In this document: positions 22,601 through 33,366 of the stretch, in pieces
Position numbering within the stretch: position 1 is the stretch's first letter
Layout of the letters: each line of letters starts with the position of its first letter
Assembly: GCA_903813345.2 (NCBI GenBank)
Contig: CAIIXF020000012.1
Location: 25,990,184-26,054,183, forward strand
Reading direction: 5' to 3'
DNA from: Owenia fusiformis
Taxonomy: Eukaryota; Annelida; Polychaeta; Sabellida; Oweniidae
DNA: 64,000 nt
Notes under the pieces: model-generated
Told to the model about the DNA's origin: nothing
Seen by the model: the letters and a program-made list of their open reading frames with translations, nothing else
The model's database searches: none
Translations under genes and position numbers: made by a program

Positions 22601-25600
22601 CTACGCCCCTGTCACTGGTATTTGGTAAAGAATTAAAGAAGTCGATAACTGGCATGCTGGGTTGTCAATTGTAACGGTCTCTCGATTAACTCTCGACTAG
22701 ACAGATTTCATTCCAGATGTCAGGAAAATTTGGGTATAACAAAATCTTCAAAACCATCGATTTTACCTCATCAAATTTCTTAGAACTTACATTATCTAAC
22801 CACATGATCTTGAATTTTGTTCATTACTCCAAACTAATTACTAATTACTTCAAACCTGAATAACACGTACAGAGGTCTCAAATAAAATGTTTCGGTTGAA
22901 TGATCACTATATATATAAGCCCCTTGCATTTCATTGTAACGTGTGTTTGGCCTTGGATCCGATGATATTATCGTGGAATATCGCGGGCTTTACTTTCTTA
23001 CACTTACACGGGCCAAGCGGGGTCAATAGCTCCTGCTGTCGCCTTGTCATTGTCATAGCCTGGTGGACCAACTGGATTGTTGTCGTCATTGAACGTCAGA
23101 CCAGCGCCATAGAAATTCAGGCCCATGAAATCAGAGGTCCCTATCAAAAGGAAAATCAAATTTAAAGCTCGTTACGGACTCAAAAAGTCTAATCATACTT
23201 GTAGATTAAATCATTATTTAAAGTGGCCTTAATTGTGATAGACATAAGGTTTTATTAGAAAGAACAAGGCATTAACATGACAAAATGTCACCACCTAAAA
23301 CAATTTGGTCAATTTAAAGCAAGTTGGAAAATACCTTTTGACCTTGAGAAGGTCATTGAAGGTCAAAGGTCAAATCTAAAGTCAGATTTGAACTTCTGAG
23401 AACTTGTAAAGTCAAATTTGAACTTTTGAAAAGATGTAAATGATTTTGAAAAAAAAATTTGGTTAATTTGAAGCAAGTTGAAAACAGACCTTTTTGACCT
23501 TTTTTGACCTTGAGAAGGTCATTAAAGGTCAAATGTCAAATCTAAAGTCAGATTTGAATTTCTGAGAACATGTAGATGATTTTGAAAAAAAATTTAGTCA
23601 ATTTAAAGCAAGATGAAAAAATACCTTTTTGACCCTTTTTGACATTGAGAAGGTCATTGAAGGTCAAATGTCAAATCTAAAGTCAGATTTGAATTTCTGA
23701 GAACATGTAGATGATTTTGAAAAAAAATTTAGTCAATTTGAAGCAAGTTGAAAAAAGACCTTTTTGACCTTTTTTGACTTTGAGAAGGTCATTGAAGGTC
23801 AAATGTCAAATCTAAAGTCAGATTTGAATTTCTGAGAACATGTAGATGATTTTGAAAAAAATATTTAGTCAATTTGAAGCAATTTGAAAAAAGACCTTTT
23901 TGACCTTTTTAGACTTTGAGAAGGTCATTGAAGGTCAAATGTCAAATCTTAAGTCAAATCTAAAGTCAGATTTGAATTTCTGAGAACACGTAGATGATTT
24001 TGAAAATTTTTTTAGTCAATTTGAAGCAAGTTGAAAACAGACCTTTTTGACCTTTTTTGACCTTGAGAAGGTCATTGAAGGTCAAATGTCAAATCTTAAG
24101 TCAGATTTGAATTTCTGAGAACACGTAGATGATTTTAAAAAAAAAATTTAGTCAATTTGAAGCAAGTTGAAAACAGACCTTTTTGACCTTTTTTGACCTT
24201 GAGAAGGTCATTGAAGGTCAAATGTCAAATCTAAAGTCAGATTTGAAGGTCAAATGTCAAATCTAAAGTCAGATTTGAATTTCTGAGAACATGTAGATGA
24301 TTTTGAAAAAAAATTTAGTCAATGTGAAGCAAGTTGAAAAAAGACCTTTTTGACCTTGAGAAGGTCATTGAAGATCAAATGTCAAATCTAAAGTCAGATT
24401 TGAACTTCTGAGAACATGTAGATGATTTAGAAAAAAATTGAAGTCAGTCTAAACAGTATTTGTTAAGTTATAGGAAGTTGTAAGAAATTGTTACAGACGC
24501 CGGACGCCGGACGCCAACCTCCAACCACCAACCGCCAACCACCAACCGCCAACCACCAACCGCCGTCGCAAAAAAACGGAGACCATAACAATATGTCACT
24601 ACTTTTGGTGGTGACATAATAAGCCAGGCTAGGCGTCAAGGCAATTGTACATCTTATAAGTTTTAACAGGGAGTTTGTAGCAACTGAAGACCTGGCTAAA
24701 TAAATGCTTCTGATACTCATAGCATCTTTCTGTTTCACCTGAAACATGCTCTGATATTAAGTGATTAAGTGTGATAGTTATCATGTAATCATTTACCTAA
24801 TGTCAATACATTACATAAAAGGCATTGTATTTAACTGCAGATATTAGCACAGGCACGTGTACACAAGTTTAATGGCCCCAATTAAATGAAATATGAGCTG
24901 GGATGAAAGATCTCAAAAATCCTCAATTTTGGGCTCTTCTGGATCGCCAAATCAGGCTCATTATTATTATATCATGGCATCTCAGGGCTGAGAAGAAATG
25001 AGATGTCATGGTTTATCATGATGAAATAAATGGGGAAGTCATATACCCAATAAACCGTTGTATACCTTTTATGCTTTCAATTTCTGCCGGGGTAAATTTT
25101 GGCAGCCTTGATTCAGTGAGGTTCTGTGCTTCGCTTTTATTGCCAACTTGCCACTTCATAACATCCGGGTAGTCGCCGTAATAGATGGGGTGCGCAAACC
25201 ATCCGAAGTCAAACTGCATGGCACGCTCTGCGGCTTCCACGTCACTAGGAATACTTGCGTTCCTTGGCTCTGACCAACCAGTGTTCAACGTGATACCAAT
25301 AGTTCCTAAAAATACGAACTGGGAATGAGTGGCAGTCTCTTTCTAGCGGCCGGTATTAATAAAGAAGGCAACAATATCAGATACTTTGTTGTTTGTTTAA
25401 TTTATATATCAGGGCCTGACCGTGTTTTAAAATCTTTTTTATTTTGTGGAGGGGCTGGGTTGCTTCACTGGACATTTTCGGTTGGGTGTACGAATGGTTA
25501 AACTTTAGGTCTTAAATTGAATAAAATCTCTCTCCCCTGTGTACAGAGCCTTGAGGGATCAATTTAGATTATCATTTTTGCTTTTAATAACTGGCCAGCT

Positions 25601-28600
25601 ATAAACCCGGACATTTGCTATGGCATTTAAAGTAAATTTGGATGTTGGAGATATTGCTATTTGATTTGTTGGAATGGGAGCATACAGTATTGGAATTTCA
25701 TGGTCGTGCTTTGGATCCTATTTACTTGCATTGAATAGATACTCACCCTTTTGAGTGGCTCTGAATTCATCATCGTATGTATGCCAGGCTTTGGCGTGAG
25801 CCTTTAGCAGGTTATGACCAGCAATGTATGTTTTCGTTCCCGGTGCATCGCTGTATCCTGGTGCAAAAATACCATAGCCGTAACCGTGACGTACTATGAT
25901 CCATGGTTCGTTAAATGTGATCCAGAGAGACACCTGTTAAACGAACGTTAGAAACTTACGTGTTTCCGCACGATGAAAATTTTAAATGGCATCCTCGTCG
26001 GAGTCACGTGTTAATTTCAAAATAGCCATATATCGGTCACCATAACGATTCGCTTAAGTCTCACTATTGCACAGGATGTATTTATGTATACAATGAATAT
26101 ACGGTGTATATATAATCTAATTTCTTAATTGTTTAATTCACATCAGCTTACCCTATCCCCGAATCGCTGGAAGCAGAGACGAGCGTAATCGTTGAAGTGG
26201 TCATTTGTCGTTTCATTAAGCCAACCACCGTGATCTTCAAGCTTTTGTGGCAGATCCCAATGGTACAACGTCAACATTGGCTTGATGTCGTTAGCAAGAA
26301 GCTCATCAATGAGGTTGTTATAGTAAGTTATGCCCTTTTCATTGATGTCATTTATAGTACCATTGGGCAGTACGCGAGGCCACGATACTGAGAATCTGTA
26401 ATGGGATACCTGCAAATATGGAAAAATAGTTACATTGGATGAGAAAGTCTGAAACTGAAACATAACGATACACCTGAAAACAGGGGGTGGAAACGCGTAG
26501 AGTATTTTCGTAGCGTACAAAGGAAATACATTACAAAACCGCCGTCTTATTAAAAAGAATAGAATAGGTGTAGTTTTATTTTGTCGCCTATCAACATTTT
26601 CTCGTTCTTTCCCAGCTGCTAATACGCTCATCACGCTCCTGGGGTGTCGTGTCGATGGTTACAAATTGACACCCAAAACACTAGTTTTTCAACAAAATGG
26701 GATTAAATACAGACTTTTTGTTTAAAAATCGCAACATTTCTTCGTTTAACCCATCATTCTATAAAAAATATATGAATGGCTGTCAATTTATAACACTGGA
26801 TTCACGGGGGATAAGCAAAACGAGGGCGAAGCCACGGACTGCGACTCGCGTAACTTTACACCGCAGCCCAGCCTTCTGGCCTTCTGCCTTCAGGCAGTGC
26901 CTTCTGCTTCTTCCGACAAAATAGAGAAATCCAGGTATTTTAAATGCTATCGTAGTGTCTAATCGGTGACCAAAATATTACTCTGTATCTACTGTTGGTC
27001 TGTAGATAAGAAAATAAGCAGTTGTCCAGATCAAGCTAAAACAGTAGCAAAGTTCTGATTTTACCTGTAAAATATGTGCATATTATTTAATTTACTATAC
27101 ATTTGAAAGGAGTTTTAACACGTTTCTGATATCTAAAGGTTAGTTGAGGCTCCGAGTATAATTCGTGAAAATGATTTGATAATAGAATGTGTTCATGAGG
27201 AGAAAATTAGATTCAAACTGCGCATTCATAGTGGACGCAGTCCAGTAAACAAAGCTATTTCAACAACGCAACACAGCCTCCATTGATATTCTAAGTAACG
27301 CAGTCCAGCCGCGAACACGAAATAAATAAGATAGTGTAAACTATATTCCTACGCTATTATTGTTTCAGGAAAAGAAAGTCAGCATCCAGATTATCATTCA
27401 AAGTTACGTTGATTAACATATATCTATTACCTGAATCAATGTCCCAAATTGCTATATTGTATCGTTTAAGACCTAGAAATATGGCAATTCAATAGCGTAT
27501 TTGGCAGAACAGTCGAGCGCAAGATGACAACGTAATATGTTTAATACAAACCAATTTGTGGATAGGGTTAAATATATAGATAATTGGATAGTGGTGAGAC
27601 TTTTTATAAGAAGTAGAAATGCGAAACAATTAACTTTTTGATGATGCAATAAAAGCTGTTGGGGAAGGGTACATTAACTAGTATTTAAGATATCAGGAAA
27701 ATATCAAATAATTGGAGAGTTGGTGAGTTAATGTAATTTTGGATGATCTTTCCAACAGTCCATCAATATTGCTAGCTACCATAAATTCATGATTTCAGCT
27801 GTATTTGACAGCTTGTATATATTTGCAGAATGGATTGAGACACGATGTAGGTCTATTAAAATAGCCCTTTATATTCAATTTTGTCCAAAGTTGCTCCATT
27901 TCGGCCACACCTGTACACACATTGTGCTATCTACTTTTGGCTGTGATTGCGTTAAGCTTCAGATATAAAGCAACACTGAGTCGCGGACTGCGTTGGGCAG
28001 ATGGATGGACTGCGACTATTATAAATTCCAGTTTTCTATGTAATTGTACGTTTTCCGCTTACCAAATATCACACGAAGATGTAATTGTAACAACAGAACA
28101 TGAATAGTTATATTAATTCGATGTCATTTCTGATTCCTTTGTTTAAATCGGTATATTAGGGACAGATATTGACAAAATTACATTTTTTTGTGGCAGATTT
28201 CGAATTCATTTGTGTTCATGCTAAACTATTGGACAGCCGTGCACCAAGAATGCCATTGCAGGTGGAGTATGAATATGTTGATCACCGACTGGAACATACT
28301 AGCTATTCTGTAGAATATCCAAACCAATAATCTACCCCAAATCCTAACATGCCTTCCAAATTAAGTTTGGACTTACCGCCATTGTTCAGCTATAATGCGT
28401 TGTAACCTCGTTTTGAATTACGCGAGTCGCAGTCCGTGGCTTCGCCCTCGTTTTGCTTATCCCCCGTGGGATTGTTTCCTCGATGTATTGGGAACGTGAT
28501 GAGCTTATTAGAAGCCAAGTCAAATCTCAAAACGTTCACAACATGGAACCATCTGTTACACTTAATACCTTAATCAATATAACAATCAAAGAAACTTTTC

Positions 28601-31025
28601 AAATTTAATATAATTAAATTGCTATGTTTGTAAAGCGGCCCTTTGGCTTAGCGGTTAAAGCGCCTGTCTAGTAAACAGGAGATCCTGGGTTCAAATCCCA
28701 GAAGGGCCTTTTTGATGCGTTTTACTGGTTTCATATATTGTGTGCATTGTTGAAAAGAATTTCAAATGCCCAGGGTGATGCTTGACAGAAGCCATAGTGC
28801 ATAGTTAAAGATTTCATTTATACAAACAACAAAGTCTGAGAGCTTTCGAACACTCCACGGCATCACAGGATTAGGGATTTCAAAATGATCAGGGATTTCA
28901 AAATCATGGAGAGGTTGATATGAAGCAAAATATGGGTTATTTGAATAAAAGACAACCGTCATCGGAACCGCCCACAGATCACGCTTTCGCATCCGCCCGA
29001 TCCATTGTCGGCAGCTGCGTATACCAAGGGTGATCTCGCTCTAGCGGAATTAATTAAAACGAATACATTACCCCCAATTCTTTCAGAAGCTGAACATCCG
29101 TTTTGTAGTTGTAGTAGCTCTCGCATGCCACATCTCCCGTGTCATTGTTATAGACTTTACCACTGGTGTGAACAAAGCGATCCCAAATACTTTCTCCTTT
29201 ACCTGCAAAATAAATCAACATAAGGTCGTCCGTTAAATTGTACATTGTGACCCGTTAACTCTCAGATATTAGGGAGTTTAAAAGTGTGCATATAAAATCG
29301 AAACACCAACCTATACGTATGACCAATAAGCCATACAAATGCATCGCTAAATATTTTCCGTTCACGTTGAGGATGTGAAAAACATTGCAAGATCCCCTAT
29401 TGCCCAAGAGTAGACCTAGGAATAATACATAATTTATATTTTTTACAGATATGGAAGGGATAATATCAATAAGTTTTCTGAGATTCAATTTATCGGTGTG
29501 AATTGTTTATAATGTATCACTGCGATGAAGGACAAGTCTTGCATCTTTACACCCTTAAAAACCCTGCTCGACAATTAGGCAAAGAATATGTGAAGGCGTG
29601 CATATGAACATCACATTTCGAATGCCCATTAAGATTTACGTAATTTACTATTTACGAAAAATGGTACACTGCCCAGATTCCTAGATAACCATCGTCTCCT
29701 TTTTGACGAACATCGAGCAGTTACTTGCGACTAAATTGTAACTAAATTAAAACGGTTCAAAACACGGACTCCTGTATGGTACCTTTAAATATGGTACCAT
29801 GCGATACCATAAACTGGAACAGTACCGCACGATACTGGGCGTGAACACTGTACGGCAGAGATACATACACAAAAGGTACCGTACCATACTCTTAATGTAC
29901 CGGGGCGGTACGGTACCGTGATTTCAGAGTGCGGATCATATGTTTTGTTTCTAACTACCGACGGCTTCTCGAGATGAGGGGGAATTGTTTACTTTTTGTA
30001 TTAAGCCATGTAGTACTCCAGTAACCTTCACTGGGCAATCAAATGTTGATCGATGACATGCACTTTTAATGATTATACAAAAAACGAATACTCCAACAAC
30101 AAAGATAAAACAATTTTCTACTTAACTTTTTGATTTTACAAATATGAAGTGTCGATCAAAATAGTAATATGATATTATATGTACTTTTTTATAAAACGTG
30201 TATTTGCTGACTCACGGTATGGTGTGGGCCATGTGACCAAGCCCTCTAACAATCGCCTCTGATTGGTTGCCACACGCAAGGGCGTTGTTGGAGGTGGTGC
30301 CTGGACGAGGTTACTTTAAACTATTTTGAAACTCATACAAGTTTGGCGTTTCTATCCTTAACTTATTACAATGCAGAAAACGTACAACATACAGTACAGA
30401 TTGTTTCGCAAAATGAACCCGTATTCAAATTCTGAAGTAAAAATTACGAATTAGCGGCTTAAATAATTGTAGAGCAAAGTTGGGACCGGGTCGCAAATTA
30501 CATCCCATCCTTGCTTTATAAAACAAGCAAAACTCAATAAGACAGGTAACTTGGTCGAGTGTTCCGAAAAAAATTCAGACCATGAATATTTAATTTAGAC
30601 CTTTGGTAAAAATTGTTATCGTTTTCCTAGATTATTGTTGAGAATGAAGAGCTAATGAACATTTAGATTTGGTACATCCTAATATCGAGAGCATCGGGCT
30701 ACATTTATACATCCAGAAGGTATTACTGAGGCCTCCATTTTGCGTTTGAAGCTACATTGAAAAGGTTTACCTTATTACCGAACACCTTAATTACATGCGT
30801 ATAACCCCAGACCTAAGGTTCAACCCCAGACTAAGATTAATTAATAGACTTACCATCAACATCCCAAGCTCCCTCTATTTGATAGGACGATGTAGCACTG
30901 CTCCAGATAAAATCATCCGGGAACTTTCCATAGAGGAATTTACCGTCAGATGATCCATCGGGATAGTATGTGAAAACTCCCAAAATGTTTAACAAAACTA
31001 AAAATACTCCTAAAGTGTTCACCAT
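19659..31025 (-). CDS. GH1 beta-glycosidase (lactase/beta-glucosidase-like), 541 aa, eight exons
   Basis: Exons, 5' to 3' on the minus strand: 31025-30854, 29202-29072, 26409-26152, 25933-25747, 25305-25066, 23140-23008, 20618-20422, 19966-19659. All introns are GT-AG; intron phases are 1,0,0,1,1,2,1. The exons sum to 1626 nt with one open frame. GH1 enzymes hydrolyse beta-glucosides/galactosides with retention, using two glutamates. Seen here: signal peptide ([18 protein letters not shown]), YQIEGAW (Gln ~49), YHWDLP (His ~151), acid/base Glu ~196 in TFNEP, nucleophile Glu ~407 in VTENG, and DNFEW (Glu ~461). The C-terminus has a Ser/Thr linker and a hydrophobic tail ([15 protein letters not shown]), indicating a membrane anchor or GPI signal. 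Length fits a single GH1 domain. Head-to-head with the plus-strand paralogue. Exact substrate cannot be read from sequence. Confidence 0.93.
21938..22010 (+). tRNA. tRNA-Thr (AGT)
   Basis: 73 nt with a 7-bp acceptor stem (GGCCCTT/AAGGGCC), anticodon arm CCTGT-CTAGTAA-ACAGG giving anticodon AGT, and T arm CTGGG-TTCGAAT-CCCAG. Box A is TGGCTTAGCGG and box B GGTTCGAATCC. A T-run terminator follows immediately. There is no intron and no encoded CCA. It lies antisense inside intron 6 of the minus-strand GH1 gene. Confidence 0.95.
22365..22615. repeat. Foldback repeat with ggcgtagccag-type ends
   Basis: The left end, aggcatagccaggggg, and the right end, aaagctggctacgcccctg, are inverted. C-runs lie near 22540 and 22578. 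Same family as 2913-3045. Located in GH1 intron 6. Confidence 0.55.
23277..24445. repeat. Intronic satellite, unit about 136 bp, eight units
   Basis: The anchor gagaaggtcatt occurs at 23346, 23512, 23647, 23782, 23918, 24065, 24201 and 24358. Most units carry aggtcattgaaggtca, and many have tgacctttttt-type runs. It lies in intron 5 of the minus-strand GH1 gene. Confidence 0.9.
24497..24565. repeat. 14-bp minisatellite aaccgccaaccacc
   Basis: A short array of aacc(g/a)cc units preceded by three gacgccg units, in GH1 intron 5. A related ggcggttgttgtt stretch appears near 58535, so it may be part of a dispersed element. Confidence 0.7.
26803..28468. mobile_element. TIR element of about 1.7 kb in GH1 intron 2
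   Basis: The left end, cacgggggataagcaaaacg, and the right end, cgttttgcttatcccccgtg, are perfect inverted repeats. The TIR extends about 50 bp through gccacggactgcgactcgcg. The inner region has further gactgcgt/acgcagtc pieces near 27235, 27300 and 27985. No transposase domain was recognised, so it is non-autonomous or decayed. Confidence 0.75.
28637..28709 (+). tRNA. tRNA-Thr (AGT), second copy
   Basis: Identical to the copy at 21938 except TTCAAAT in place of TTCGAAT in the T loop. The same 7-bp acceptor stem, anticodon AGT and boxes A and B are present, followed by a T-run. Antisense inside intron 2 of the minus-strand GH1 gene. The flanks differ from the first copy. Confidence 0.93.
29262..29397. 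repeat. Internally deleted copy of the 505-bp element
   Basis: It joins the left end (gcatataaaatcgaaac..acgtatgacc) directly to the right end (ttcacgttgaggatgtgaaaaacatt) of the element at 55851-56358. A sibling lies at 37930-38052. In GH1 intron 1. Confidence 0.6.
29750..29945. repeat. GGTACC-rich stretch
   Basis: Dense ggtacc/gtaccgtacc motifs with partial inverted symmetry, within GH1 intron 1. Probably a small inverted-repeat element; ends not resolved. Confidence 0.35.
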
Positions 31026-33366
31026 TTTTTGCTCCTGGGTTTTCGTTTTGAAAATATTGATGATCTAAAAGTGCCCCAAAGGGATTTTACATGTACACCT
31101 ATCACTGTCAAACAAATATTCGGTTATCTGTGAATTGAATGATATCTTATGAAAAATTTTGCATGAGTACAAAATGCGTCAAATCCGAAGCTTATATATT
31201 ACAAGGGACATGTAGATCAGAATACCCTTTAACAGACATCGATTTCATTTTCCACCCTCTTTAAATGTATTTGATTTAGACATGGGGTTTTATAAGAGGG
31301 ATGGGAACATATGTGATAGTCAGAGTGTGATCAGATGATAGAGATACAAAGAGTAGTATCTTTGAAGTTAAACATTTACTTTTGTGTTAGTGGCCACTCA
31401 TCTACAACGACAAGATACTCAAAGTGACAAGTTATTGTTGAAGGTCTATTGTCATCACGATTTGTTAAGTTGAATTCAAGAACTCTCAATTATTCTTCAC
31501 GTGAAACTACATGTGCATTATTAATAACATGTAGTGTACTTTAGGCCTTAGTCATTTGTTCGTTTATTTCTAGACTTGAAACGACATCATATCTTTTTTA
31601 AATTTTCGTATTTTTATTGAATACTGAAATAAAAAGGATAACGTATATTTCAGTTACATATCTGGCCTGCTTTGTGTTCGCCCTTCCAATTTTACTTTTT
31701 ACCGATTTATTTGACTCTTAACACAATCTTAAATTTAGAGAACTTGCGACATTTTAAAGAATATGCCGTCTCATTCCGCAAATCATTTTATCTATCATAT
31801 CAACTACTTCAGTAATCTTCGTTGATCCGTTTTACGAACAACTTCGATGTGGAGGTCATTCGAGATATCAGTTAATTCTTGCTTACTTTATCCAATTTTC
31901 ATCATTTTCCCCATCATGCATTCGTATTATCATTACCCAAAACATATGTGCGTGACAATTAAAATTTGAAATAAATTCACAATTTTTTGAACAAAAAGTC
32001 TTTCAGAATCAACTTTTGAAAATTAAACTGAAATTGGGTAGGACCAAAGTGGTTAAACCTTATATGGGGCTTTAAAGGCACGGATCAGAAAGATGTGCAA
32101 CCTTCGAGATCTACATTAAAATGTGCGTATAAAAAGGCCATACTGAAGAGATCTCCAAATTATTTGGAATTCCCAAACAGCATGTAGGCGATCATTTTTG
32201 CAATTTGATTTTCTGAGGAAAGAATCAGAAAAGCGATGATCATTTTTGTCATTTCGGTATACTTATAAAGGATCGTGTCAGCCTTTTCCGTACATATACT
32301 ATAGTTTACTTATATTTACTTATGAATAGAGTATAGGCATGACAAAAAATAATTGGTGACAAAAATATTTGAAAGTTCATCGACCCATTAATGAATATTC
32401 TACCAAAAACTCGACCACTAGCAAAGAGATTAAAGTCCAGACTTTGTTTGTTATATAAATATAATAGTCGTTTAATGCATTTTATTGTTGACGTTATGGC
32501 GTGTCAATTGTCATAATACAGTGATGTATCGCTCATGAAATGACAAGCGTCTATAACGAGTCGACGTTTCGTCTACACGGCGTACCAACACTAATACACG
32601 ACACCAGTATAGCGTAACAACATGGAGCATGAAACATTTTGGTAAATTATATTGCTTTTCCGAAAATATTTATTTTTCTGCTATTGTTTTAATGTTGTTA
32701 GATGTTGTTTTTGTTTTTGTAATCTCAACCTATTTCAGATAAAATTGATGAAAATTGAAAATGAGTCCATGGACGATAAAGTCATGCTGATCCGCGAGTG
32801 GTCTTTTGTGTAGCTGCACTGTGGCAGATTACACGATGTACACATAAACAGAGTCCATCTACGGTCCAGCCATATTGTTTCGTGAATTGCCTCTCGTGTA
32901 GCAGACACTAATAGGGTCACATAGCTAAACATAGGTTTCTTGAATTGTTTGTGCTTGTATAAATGTACGTGGGAAAGGTATAACCCCGTTTTCAAAATCT
33001 ACATTTGGTTATGATTATGCGAGGCGAATTTCCCTGAAATATAAACCATGCGTTATATTTTTTGAAGCAATATACAGATTAGAGTTACGTTTTCTATTGA
33101 GTAAAATTTTTGCTTTTTTCACTACATTCCATTCTGGTATGATTTTTTTAACACAGCGATACGACACGGCATTAAATCTACAGGGAGTGTAAGTGGGTAG
33201 TTGAAAGGTGTAAACAATTTATCAAGTAGAGTACATTTCGAAATCTTATCACCAACAATAATCGCCGAGACAATACCCTCAGAATTAATAACTAACTTGC
33301 AATCATTTTAGAATTCGAAATATTGTTAAATTGACTGAAATTGAGAGAATAACGCATTGTGTCAAA
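31026..33366. promoter_or_regulatory. Divergent intergenic region between two GH1 genes
   Basis: The 2.34 kb separating the two head-to-head GH1 start codons must hold both promoters and any shared enhancers. It is AT-rich and has no convincing ORF. I cannot assign a TATA box, initiator or factor site reliably. The call rests on gene geometry. Confidence 0.45.

Noticed and set aside
21938-28709. tRNA-like sequences as SINE heads
   Set aside because: Both have complete cloverleaves, immediate T-run terminators and unrelated downstream sequence, with no shared SINE body or A-tail.
31026-33366. Specific TATA boxes for the two GH1 genes
   Set aside because: Several tata-like strings exist in this AT-rich region and none is at a defensible distance from a known transcription start.
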